NCBI GenBank assembly: GCA_029964075.1
Contig: CM057135.1
Span: forward strand, 20,052,863 to 20,116,862
Length of the DNA stretch: 64,000 bases
From: Patiria pectinifera
Lineage: Eukaryota; Echinodermata; Asteroidea; Valvatida; Asterinidae
Reading direction: 5' to 3'
Position numbers and translations under genes: made by a program. The notes beneath the pieces were generated by a model that did no database searches, was not told the origin of the DNA, and saw nothing but the letters and a program-made list of their open reading frames with translations. The first letter of the stretch is position 1. Every line of letters begins with the position of its first letter. Shown here piece after piece: positions 1 through 10,639 of the stretch.

Positions 1-720
1 CCTTTCGGCAGCTTGTTATGACGACCATCCCGGAGATAAAGGCCTACGCCAACGATTTGTGACGAAAATGCCACTCTGGTCATTTTCTTAGACTCACCTG
101 TACGCCTGGGTAACTTTTTATTAGGTTCTATCCACTTTTATAACTGTTTGATGACTTATTTTATCGCTAGTATTCACCAACCGTCAGCTGTTTTCATGCA
201 CTGCTACTGCCATGTGTTTGTGTGTGCTAAAAATAGAGTTAGGGTAAATCCAACATGGCCGCCTCCTTGTTTCTAAAATCTGTTCGGATTGGCCTAAAGT
301 TTTCAAAGAATATTTCCGATTTTAGATTATAAAACTGAGATTTGTAAGAGCAGAAAGTTGTATTTCCTTTATCTTTACCTATTTCAACACTTAGATTAAG
401 TCTTTGGCATAAAATATTTCAGTAGGCAATTATTTACAGAAATTTGCAGTGATTTCGTCTGCCAAGGCCTGAAATGTTTCATGAATATTCATGAGTATGA
501 CATCACTGGATTTTTATTAATGAAATTAGGTCATGTTTACGTTCAGTCACCAACTTTGTTTTTGCCTTATTGTGAGAAATCTGGGGAAATCTGTTGTTCT
601 GTTTTCAGTGTAAATGAAAGCTTAGGATTTAAGGATTATTTGTATACTTTGAGTGATGGATGTACAGTATAAATTATTGATTTTTCAGATGAATGAAAAC
701 TTTGTTGTGTATAGTAATTT
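1..720. other. No gene recognised
   Basis: AT-rich sequence. A 63-codon frame at 481-672 is the longest, but it has no recognisable domain, and its first codons lie in a low-complexity ATGAATATTCATGAG stretch. I see no splice-flanked exon here. Confidence 0.5.
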
Positions 721-724
721 TTGC

Positions 725-1951
725 TAATTTACAACTTGTGGGCGTGGCTTATTTACTACGCGTACGCGCAGGCTGTGTGTAAGGCGCGCGATCCAAAGAG
801 TATAAATAGGGCAGATTTTTGTGAATTCGGGGTTCGGGTGATTTAGTTAACTGAGTTTGCATTTGTCGAGTTGTTGTACTGCTGATCTCTGAGACGTTGA
901 GGAGCTAAGGAGCAGAGGAGCTAGTGAAGGAGCTAATAGGCACGTACAAAGTCGGTTTTAATGTTTACATTAGCGTGCAGATTCACTGGGGAAAAATAGT
1001 CATTATAAATTAAGTTAGGGAGGTTTGCAATTAAGAAGTTGAGGAGTAATTGAGGAGCTGAGGGGCCAGCTGAGGAGCCAGTTAAGGAGCTCTTAGGCGC
1101 AAACGGAGCCAGGTTGTTATTCGCCTATTCGCTAGGGGAAAGTGGTTTAATTAAATCTTAATTTAACTTAGGGAGGGTAGGAATTAAGAAACTGAGGAGT
1201 AATTGAAGAGCTGAGGAGCCAGCTGAGGAGCAGAAGAGCCAGTTAAGGAGTTGAGGAGCAGAGGAGCTAATTGAGGAGCCGAATTTGGAGGACAGTTTGT
1301 AAGTCACTTATTATTGGAATGGAGGAGCTGGATAAACTAATCTAAGGTCATCTAAGTTATCTCAGGAGCTAAGCAGATTCAAGAAACTAATGGCAGACCC
1401 GTCAGAGGCCTTGACTTAGCGAGCCAATGGGACTGGCAGACGGAATTGCCTAGTCGTGTTTATATTTGGGAAGCTACCGGCAGACGGAATTGCCTACCGT
1501 AGTGATATTTGTTTTTGAACTGGCAGACGTAATTGCCTATAGTCGTATTATATTTTTATAAGGGCATCGGATTTGCCCGTTGTTAAGTTTATAGTAAAGT
1601 TTAGGGAATAACTTAGAGACTGATTGTTTTGCCTCCCAGTGCAGAGAGCACTATCCTTTAAAGGTATCCTCCCCCCCCCTTCGCCCCTTCGGGTAAATAA
1701 ATTCCAGAGATTAGGCCCCTAGACTCGTTCCAGTTTTGAATTAAATTGCTAGTTTCCGAGTTGTGCTGAAGATTTGCCTGAGGTGTAGCTTTCTTGAGTC
1801 AGTCCTCAGGAACTAGTAAGACTGTTTGTTGCTTCACTTATTACTTCTTCACTGGGTCATATATTTTGACTACGAACTTTAGACGCAGATTAAGAAAGAC
1901 TAAACCGGTGAGGCGGAACTCCGGGGGTTTAGGGCCTATAAATTTTCCACC
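725..1951 (+). repeat. LTR-like promoter/leader region
   Basis: Three signals lie in the order expected for a solo LTR or retroelement 5' end: a TATA box (TATAAATAG) at 801-809, a polyadenylation signal AATAAA at 1696-1701, and TGGTGGCAGCG from 1952, which resembles the primer-binding site seen just after LTRs. Between them are a degenerate GAGGAGC-rich purine repeat (about 893-1290) and three copies of GGCAGACGGAATTGCCT-like sequence (1434-1451, 1479-1495, 1521-1538). I see no second LTR and no gag or pol downstream. It could instead be an ordinary promoter with local repeats. Confidence 0.3.
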
Positions 1952-2212
1952 TGGTGGCAGCGCTATCGTCCTGGTAACATCTTGGACAAGTTTGACGGAC
2001 CGCGAATCAAACGGACCGATCACACTTTTCAAATTTCCGCCACAGATTGATCTGGCCGCTGAGTGCTTGATACCCAGCGTATCTGCTACCTGCAGATAGT
2101 CAGCGTCGTCAGCCTCAAAGGCATCGATGAGGCGATTCTGAGCAGAAAAAAAGCGATTTTCTTCAGTTTTGGTTTTTATATAGGATTTATTACAATAGTT
2201 GGTTTGTTTCAA
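1841..2212 (-). pseudogene. Transposase-type HTH fragment
   Basis: A 123-codon frame. Residues about 27-56 (roughly 2045-2134) read like the N-terminal helix-turn-helix of an IS630/Tc1- or pogo-type transposase: an Ala/Leu helix, then a turn at DTLGIKHSAAR. The rest has no recognisable catalytic domain and runs antisense through the putative primer-binding-site region at 1952. Most likely a relic of a DNA transposon N-terminus. The family assignment is from pattern only. Confidence 0.3.
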
Positions 2213-3114
2213 AAGACTACACCGCTAGGTTTTAGCTCAATCATCATGAATATTCAAAAATGCAATCATTCAATCAACCATTCCTCAAATGTTACTTTCA
2301 CACATAAATGATTTCGAATGCTTGACCAAGCATACGTTAAATAACACTGCGAGGGAAATCGGCTGCACATTTAGCGAAAAAGATTAATGATAAATTAAAA
2401 GGAAAACAGGATTGTGGATGTGCCTTTGATTTCGCGCTAAAATGAATTGTCACTACACTAAATGCAGTGCACATTCGGGAAATCGTACCCTCATTTTTTA
2501 CGACTGAATGCACCTTCACGGGAAAAAACTTATCATTTGTTAAATAGAAACAGAGATCTGGAACGTTCATTCTATTTGGCACGAAAACGAAAGCTTTTTT
2601 TTACAAAATCGTGTACACATTTTTCGAAATTGTCCGGGAAAACCTATAGTACAAATCAACAAGAGTCATCCATATCAAATGCTGCTAGGATCCTACGAGA
2701 AGAGGCCCTCAAACACCCAAAGGGACAGCCAATCCCTTATAAAATAGAAGGAGCGACAGACAGATGGACACGGTTGAAATTACAACAGTCAAACAGAGCA
2801 GCTACTCTAAACACAGGCGGACGGGTAAGATTAGTAAGATCATAATAAACAAGTGAAAAATAATGGTATCAATATCCCTCTAGCTCAATCCATTAAATAA
2901 ATAATATTAGAACTGAAACTCTTCTAAATGACCATCTCACAATTAAAACCTAAATTACACTGTTCCTGACAAATCAAGTTTAACCTTTGTATTGTAACAT
3001 TAAAATTATGAAATACATATCATGTGCCTTAACTCTACACAATAAAAAACGATCCGATTGTTACAAGTTCATTGATTTTGCCGCACATCCCCTCTCTAAT
3101 ATTTACAGTGACCT

Positions 3115-3257
3115 GGGCCCAATTTCTTGGCACTGTTAACTGTTGGCTACAAATCGGTGCTACGGCAGCAAAAAAATCCAAGTTTAAGCGTATTTTATGG
3201 GTTAACAAGGAAATGTAGCTGATGAGCATGCAGTAAGCAGTGCCATGAAATTGGGTC
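3115..3257. mobile_element. MITE with GGGCCCAATTTC termini
   Basis: A 143-bp element with terminal inverted repeats. The left end is GGGCCCAATTTCTTGGCACTG; the reverse complement of the right end is GACCCAATTTCATGGCACTG. It lies inside the first intron of the broken gene at 2.5-6.0 kb. A diverged relative starts at 6230. Confidence 0.75.
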
Positions 3258-4312
3258 AAGATACTTGTTTAACTTAATATTTACTTATTTACATATATAT
3301 ACAATATATACAATACAATCAATATAGCTCATTGTACTTTTTTTTACAATTATGGTGTATATTTTATGTTGAATTTTAGCCAGCACATGTTCATCAAGTC
3401 TCATCCCCTGCCCCCCAAAGTACAAAGAAACAATGCTCAGCACCAAAAAAACCTGAAAGCACACCGAGTCCTCCGTCATGTAAACCGACTGTGCCACCAG
3501 TAAACCGGTCTCTGGCGATGATGCGGGACTGCAATCTTGCATGGGAGCAATTGAGAAAACTGCGCAGGTATTTTAGTTAAATACATTTTTGAAAATTATT
3601 AACGCTTTTGATTAAAACATTTTATGAGATGAATTCAATGTGCACGATAATTTATAACCAAAACATATATGTAGGTCCCGCCATCGCATCAGAACGATCA
3701 ATGAGGACACAGCAGAAACGTCTTCTGAAAGACTACCTTGAGGGAGAACTCGTAGAGCTCATGTTCCCAAGTGCCAAGTCTGATGGGTCTCATGGGTTTG
3801 AGGGTAGAATGGTGTCATATGTCACTGTGAACAACCTCAGCATGATGGTGCTGGATTATCTGGACGGACTTGAGGAGTAAGTACTGCACCTGTAAATCAA
3901 AAAATATGTTATAAATTTCAATTTAAATGGAAAAAAAATGTGTCATTTACAAATATATACATGTTTTTTTACAGGTGCAATTCCCTGACCTGGCATAGTG
4001 GTGTCATCCCACCAAACGAAATTTGGGTCAAAATTGGAGGTGACAAAGGTGGCTCTTCGTTTAAGATGGCTTATCAGATAGTTAACGTGAACCATCCAAA
4101 CAGCCTCTAAAACACGGTGGTATTCGCGTGCTTTGAGGGGAGCGACATCTCAAAATTTGAAGAGAACACTTCCCAAAATCATAAGCCAGATCACCACGCT
4201 TTCTAAACAACAATGGAGGTGAGCAAAAATTTAAGAAGGAAAACGAATATGTTACTTAATCTTAAACATAAACAAATTAAAATTACCACGTTTATTGCTC
4301 AAAAGTATGAAG

Positions 4313-4770
4313 CCCTATGAACGAATTGCTATTTCGTTCCCACGAATTCCTATTTCGTTCCCACGAATTCCTAATTCGTTCGCACAAATTGCTATTTCGT
4401 TCGCACGAATTCCTAATTCGTTTGCACGAATTACTAATTCGTGCGAACGAATTAGCAATTCGTGCGAACGAATTAGTAATTCGTGCGCAGGAAAAATTAG
4501 TTATTCGTGGGAACGAATAAGGCCTATTAATTCGTGCGAACGAAGTACTAATTCGTTCCCACGAATTAGTAATTCGTGCGAACGAATTACTATTTCGTGC
4601 GAACGAATTAGTAAACTCCAAAAAAAAATTCCCACGAATTAGTAATTCGTTCGCACGAATTAGTAATTCGTTCGCACGAATTGCTAATTCGTTCCCACGA
4701 ATTAGTAATTCGTGCGAACGAATTACTAATTCGTGCGAACGAATTAGTAAACTCCAAAAAAAAATCCACC
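4313..4770. repeat. Palindromic satellite of TTCGTGCGAACGAA units
   Basis: About 460 bp made almost entirely of alternating AATTCGT, TCGCACGAA and GTGCGAACGAA blocks, so the sequence is close to its own reverse complement throughout. A short tag, GTAAACTCC followed by a run of A, occurs twice (about 4612 and 4749), which suggests two amplified sub-blocks. It sits in the intron between exons 4 and 5 of the flanking broken gene. Long reading frames on both strands here are by-products of the stop-free repeat. Confidence 0.85.
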
Positions 4771-6229
4771 TTGTCCCTTCCCGGGCTTCATACAGAAGTA
4801 AGGAGGCAGCAGGAACTACAAAACCTCTTTCTTCTAGAGAAAAGAGAAAGCCTTGAAGAATTAGAAGAGGAACTGCCCCTTTTTCAACTGCAAAGTCATC
4901 CACAGGCACAACAGGCACAACAAATACATGGCGAATACAGGGAGATGATATGTAAAGCTGGGCAGCTACACATTGATATCACCGAATTGGTAAAGAGTCT
5001 GATAACATGTACGACTGTTGCAGTGCTTGCATGCTTAGATGACTAACATAGCTCATACTTAAACAAAAAAATTAACATAAAATCTCTCTATTTTCTTCTC
5101 CTCTTAAGGAATCTCGTGCTGCAGCTGTCAACCTTCTCTTTGGTACGGGACCAGTAGCCTGTGGTCTTGACACAGTACTGCAAAAGCGCAACGTTTGCAG
5201 ACAAGCGTACCATAGTAAATCGTTCGTGGGGAATCACGTGCATACGTGTTGCCAGGTAAATCACATGAACATGTTGCCAGCTGTAGATATATAGTACAAT
5301 GTCACTATATTTTGTTAATAACTAATTCAAATCTTTTGACTCAATGGTTTGGTCCCCCCCCCCCCCGACAGGTGAAAGTCATAACTGACTTGACGTCAGT
5401 TCCACGATCAGTGATTGCTAACGCCAAATCAGAAGACATTTCCATAGCCGCTTTGAATAGGTTAGAGCGAGAGGCAGCAGTAATCAGCAAGAAATTTGAA
5501 GAGGTGTTGCTACAATTTGCCGACGTTCATCATGGCATCAACCATTCCAATCCCCTGACAGATGATGGAATCCAGCAAATCGGTACTGTACACATTCCCA
5601 TATTATGAAACATTGTTTTCCAATATGTTTAATGAATTGGATTGATTAATTGACAATAAATTTACTTACATATGCAGACATCAGCATCAAAAACTTCATG
5701 CGGTGTTTCAGGGCCAACTTCCCCAATGCAAACATCAGTCCCAAAATGCATCTTTTGGAAGACCATGCCATAGATCAGCTCCGAATGTTCAAGGTTGGGT
5801 TTGGTCTTTTAAATGAGCAGGGAGGTGAATTGGTGCATACAGAGTTCAACCGGTCAGGGAGGGTAGTTCAAGGGATGCAGGATCCACTGCAGAAACGTCA
5901 TGAGACGTCACCATTCAACCACCACTCCAGAAATTCGAGCAGCTTGTGTCAAGAAGACCTGCAAAGAAGAATTATTTTTATATGTATCAATTGATTACTA
6001 GGCAACGGTTTGTAAATAATTGTACGGAAACTATAGGCTTAGGAAAAATATGTACGCAAGATTTTTTTTTTTCAGGTACAGAAAGTCAGGGTCAACAGCT
6101 ACAAAAATGTAGACCTTGAAATGTGTTTAAGGCGTGTGTTGAAATCTCATTTGTGGCATTGAAAAAAAAATGCACATGCATGTAAGGTTCTAATGGTACT
6201 CTATCAACTCATGGAGGAGTAAGAAGGCA

Positions 6230-6407
6230 GGGCCCAATTTCATGGCGCTGCTTACCGCAAGCAAAAAATGGGCGCTTACGGTAGCAAAAAATTATGTGCT
6301 TACGGCAAATCCCATTTCACAAGTTAGCGAAGAATTTTGGCTTATGCGCATGCATACATCCCGTAACTCAGGATTCTGTGCTTACGGGGTTAGCGCCCTG
6401 TTCATGT
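6230..6407. mobile_element. Diverged GGGCCCAATTTC-type MITE
   Basis: Begins GGGCCCAATTTCATGG, matching the 3115-3257 element, and contains repeated GCTTACGG motifs. The right end (TTAGCGCCCTGTTCATG) is only a partial inverted match, so this copy is decayed or truncated. Confidence 0.55.
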
Positions 6408-7834
6408 AAATATTAGATCATGTTTGTGTACATGTATATTATTAAAATGGCCTTTGGAATGAGAAGGTAAGAAAGTTTTTAATGAGTATATATTTATTTA
6501 ATACTTAAGTTGTACCCACAATTGTACATTACAGAATGTCTTTAAATTAATTCAAGGAATGAAACCAACAACATTTGACAGCCCATGTACATGTAGTACT
6601 AGCTAGAGCTAGAGCCTAGGTACATGTACCTATGCGTGTAAAACATGCATGTAACGTACTTAGACATTGTACATGTACACACCTACGCGTTTCGCAATTA
6701 TCTGCGAGGACACTGAAAATATACTTGTGTCTGAGGACATGCCCTTGAGGGCGTTTTATTTGAACAATATAGCATACCTACTGAGAAATTGAACTTAACA
6801 TCGTTTTTTTTTTTTTTACTTGCCTTTTAAGAATTTTATTTTTTCATCGACTTGAATTGAACTATACAACCGAGGATATTTTCAAGAACTGCTATATTTG
6901 TGAGGATAGTATACGTGTTCAATAGCTGCACAATAAAAGCAGTTCGACCGAGGACTAACACAAGGCATTTATTACCATATTTCTGAGGACTTCCATGCGA
7001 TCAACATTGCGAAGACAAACGTAAGCACTATGCAAACAGATATCATTTCAAAAGATTAAAAGTATGTCTAGTTAATGAATAACAGTTCTCATGGTTTTAC
7101 TCACTGTTTCAGAAGTACACATTGGAAATTCAGTAACGCGTACACCAATAATTAGCCACGTTCACCGAAATCCCAATGTCACCACACTCAAAACTTTGTC
7201 AAAATGGTAGAGGTTAAGGTCCGGTGTGTTTTTGGATTCGTGCCAACTTGTCAGCATGTTTCAATCTTGTGGAACGGCTGGTCTTTGTGTTGTGTATTTA
7301 TAGTGGGGATAGTAATTGCCTTTTAAATTCCATATCAACACTAAAATGTTTTCAAGAACATATTGTCATCTTAATTTCCACGAATTGAGGTGTTTGAAAC
7401 CATTTGGATTGCAATTACTTGCTTTAAATTAAATTCAGACATTTTCATCATCTTCTAAAAGCACAAACATTTCTTTTAGCATCTTGTCAGTTCTTTTAAC
7501 TTGTTTAAAAGTCAAGTTATCCTTCATTGCATGCTTAAACATGACTTTTTTTTAATGCATTTCATGGCCCAGTGAGATTTCCTTTTAACTGGTGGGGCTA
7601 CCCTTGTAAATAAAATGAATCAAATAAATGAATTCAAAATAAATACTGCTCCAATTTAATGAAACTCTTGCAACTTTATTAAAAAAGAACCCTTTTCAAC
7701 GCCGTCCAATTCTTATTTTACATCCAATGGAAATTGCCTAGAGTCATGTCTGCCTATCGTACTAATTCACACTTTCCAAGTACGAACCCTTCACGACTTT
7801 GAGAAAGTGACCAACGCTTTATGAGAAGCTGACC
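6408..7834. other. No gene recognised
   Basis: AT-rich, with scattered TACATG-type simple sequence. No long open frame, splice-flanked exon or clear repeat was seen. Confidence 0.5.
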
Positions 7835-8190
7835 ATGTCTTTCACAGTACGGCAGATTTGTGATGGAATTGTTCACTTTTATGATAAAGACATGGAATTT
7901 GGCACCCAGTCAGAGTACGTCTATTTTATGGGAGAGATATTTGGCTATAGAGCCATCGCAGATTTGTACTTTGAAAAAATATATATATTGGATAACAAGC
8001 AATTTTCAAAATGGCTACCTTTGCTTTTTATTCTAGCTATATTTTTTTTTTCAAAGGACAAACATGCGATGGCCCTATAGCCAAATATCTTTCCCATGAT
8101 ACTCTGAATGTGTGCCAAGTTTCATGCCTTAATCATAAAAGTGAACAATTTCCATTATATTGTGCACCAATCTCCGTGACTATCATGCAA
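7835..8190. mobile_element. Inverted-repeat element (foldback type)
   Basis: The segment from about 7845 to 7970 is repeated in reverse orientation at about 8055-8180. Landmarks are GAAATTGTTCACTTTTATGA and GATATTTGGCTATAG on one arm and their complements on the other. The arms are about 120 bp and roughly 80 percent alike by eye, with an AT-rich centre. The 81- and 66-codon frames here follow the arms and are not convincing genes. Confidence 0.6.
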
Positions 8191-8699
8191 ACATTACATA
8201 TGTACTTGTAGTCCAAAGCAATCATACTACATACTCGCGAACCATATAAAAGCAAACAAATCATTTACCATGTTAATTTAAAAAAAAAAAAAAAGGAAAA
8301 GAGGCTACTGTATATAATATAGATATGTCATGTTGTGGCAAGATGACAGCATTTTGGCAAGGAAAAAAAAATAGATTTGCCAATATTTCAGTGCTACAAA
8401 CATTCACCACCAATTCAAATAAAATATTGCACATACAATAGTCTTCAAGACTGCAGCCTCCCGAGTCATGCATGAATTGTGACAGTATTCATCAAATATT
8501 TCCAGTGACTATGAATGCTGCTTAAGTCTGAGCAAATTAGAATAATAACGAAACATTGCAGGGCAATTACATAAAGGTTTGTTTGTTGGAATGAAATTTG
8601 CCCTGCCTTGCCTTACAACTGGCATTAACATTCAACTCTTAAATCATTCAAAAATACATTGCAATAGTGACGGCATCATTCCCTTTGGCAATTAACTTG
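8191..8699. other. No gene recognised
   Basis: AT-rich, with an A tract near 8280-8294. No supported feature. Confidence 0.5.
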
Positions 8700-10493
8700 T
8701 CAAAATACATCCCCAACATCTACATGTAACAGATCAGAGCCAACTTACATACATGTAGAGGTATTTAAATGGTTATTCAATTGTCAACCCGGATTATATT
8801 TATTTTTCTCAGGATGTGCTCGCTCGAACTGCCAGCATTAAAAGCTGCTGTTTAAATATCAACAATTAAATTCCATCAACGTCATAATAGGAATGTAAAA
8901 CAAAAATACATTACATTAAAGTACATGTATCTATCCACAAAACTGCTGGATTCCGTTGGCTGTGTCAATTTTGGCACAATGGATTACCACAAAAAGTACT
9001 CAAATGTTTCTGCTGTAAAGTGAACTCTTGCTGAGGACCATCCAAATCTAAGACTCACAAAATGATGTTTTACATTGAAGACATTTTCAACGCAAACTTC
9101 TTCCATGTTAAGCCGTGTTAAATCATCCAAGTGTACAAATTCAAGCAATTTTACTTTATAATCAGTGTACTTGCCACAATGTTTCCCCCAACATCTTACA
9201 GATCAGAGCCCTGTTGCATAGAGTTTTTAAATTGTTATTTGGAGTTCTTTACATGGACGGGACCCACACTGGAGATTGTACATCATCAAAAATCTAAAAT
9301 TCAAATCAGCTTGTCATATGCAAAACTTTTAACTTGTCAGCATTAACACATGCTGCTTAAACATCAACAATTACAAATCAACAACTTCAACTCTATAGGG
9401 TGAGTAAAAAAAATGTCCCTGTGGATTCGATCCTGTCTCTCACAAAAAATGGTAAAGTTACAAGGCCTTTTTTTCAGCCAACAATTATTCTAGGTATTGA
9501 CGTGACGTTTGCTGTAATTTTCAACGATATTCAGTCATGCGTGAATAAGATAAAGATATTTTTTTGTTACTACCTGAAAACATGGCCATCACAATGTTCA
9601 TGGTAGGCCTTTTAATTGCTATCAACACAAAAGCAGTAATGGGCCTCTGGACAATTAAGGGGAAAACAGACATAGCAGAACAGAATATGGACGAAATGAA
9701 TTGCATTTATTAAACCTGAATCTGAATTACAGATAAGATTCACAATTTTACTGTCCTGCTGCCCGACGTCCTTCATCCTGTCCACCATTTAGAGCAATGC
9801 ATAGTTGTGCCCATGTTCTTATGCCTGCAACAGCTCCGAGTACCATCCCTGTTTTTCGACTCAACTATTCATTGCTCTGAATGGCAGACAGGTAAGGTCA
9901 AGCAGCAGGACAGTGAATATTTGAATCATATCTGTAATTCAGATTCAAGTGCAAGGTTAAATATCGTTGACAATTTTACTGAATGTGCCGGTCAATACCC
10001 AGAACAATTGTTGGCTGAACAAAAAGCATCCTACCTTTTCCCATTTTTGTGAGAGATGAGATCTAATCCACAGGGACCTTTTGTTGACTCGCCCTGTATA
10101 GCAATGTAAAACACAAATATACATTGCATTTAAGAACATGTATTTAACGACATGTTTCAAATTTGGTACAATGGATTACCACAAAAAAAGTACTCAAATG
10201 TTTCTGCTCAGTGAACTCTTGCTGAGGACCAGCCAAATCTAAGGCTCACAAAATGATGTTTTACATTGAAGACATTTTCTACGCAAACTTCTTCCATGTT
10301 AAGCCGTGTTAAAGCATCCAAGTGTACAAATTCAAGCAACTTTACTTTAAAATCAGAGAGGAGCATAATTCCTTCAGTGTACTTGCCACAATGTTTTCCC
10401 CAACATCTTACAGATCAGAGCCCTGTTGCATAGAGTTTTTAAATGGTTATTTGGAGTTCTTTACATGGACGGGACCCACACTGGAGATTGCTA
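8700..10493 (+). repeat. Tandem repeat of a ~0.5-kb unit, about two copies plus a partial
   Basis: The landmark ACAGATCAGAGCC recurs at about 8730, 9198 and 10411. GGATTACCACAAAAA recurs at about 8981 and 10170. The segment 9000-9290 is nearly repeated at 10195-10493. After removing the foldback element at 9394-10100, the spacing is about 470-510 bp. No coding potential is evident; short frames recur because the unit recurs. Confidence 0.7.
9394..10100. mobile_element. Hairpin MITE, mariner-like termini
   Basis: Ends are TATAGGGTGAGT and, reversed, TATACAGGGCGAGT, compatible with a TA target. The arms stay complementary well inward: CCCTGTGGATT and CTCTCACAAAAA motifs pair with their complements at 10029-10075, CAGCCAACAATT pairs with a block near 10010, and an inner pair around 9715-9770 matches 9893-9950. 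The whole element is therefore an imperfect palindrome of about 700 bp. It interrupts the second unit of the 0.5-kb tandem repeat. Confidence 0.75.
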
Positions 10494-10639
10494 CGGTAGT
10501 GCGTACTGACGTGTCCATACATACGTACGTACGTCGTACGGCCAGCTGGCCGAGGGTGTATACGCATGAGGGCGCGCTTTACATGAAGGATTGACAGAAG
10601 GCAGGTAACAGCCACCGGGCCTGCGCCGCCCCTTTGATA

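Larger units (their letters stand above)
2462..6001 (+). pseudogene. Broken eight-exon gene, DDE-transposase-like family
   Basis: Splice-bounded exons on the plus strand: about 2462-2824, 3380-3567, 3675-3876, 3975-4218, 4796-4989, 5109-5255, 5372-5582 and 5679-6001. Several junctions keep phase, for example the one reading GLEECNSL across intron 3. Exon 4 carries IWVKIGGDKGGSSFKMAYQ and exon 8 carries FKVGFGLLNEQGGELVHTEF. These resemble a large uncharacterised invertebrate family in which an Asp in GGD and a Glu in EQGGE lie far apart, as in DDE transposases; a RAG1/Transib-like layout is possible but unproven. Exon 5 is a Glu/Leu-rich coiled coil. Breaks: an in-frame TAA in exon 4 (about 4109), a frame slip around 4150, and a slip in exon 8 near 5900, after which the other frame stays open to TAG at 5999-6001. 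I cannot name a function. Confidence 0.5.

Noticed and set aside
481-672. 63-residue gene
   Set aside because: No domain, no splice or promoter context, and short enough to occur by chance in this sequence.
4292-5046. Frames of up to 208 codons over the TTCG satellite
   Set aside because: Overlapping frames on both strands consist of the palindromic repeat. Only the part from 4796 to 4989 is supported as an exon.
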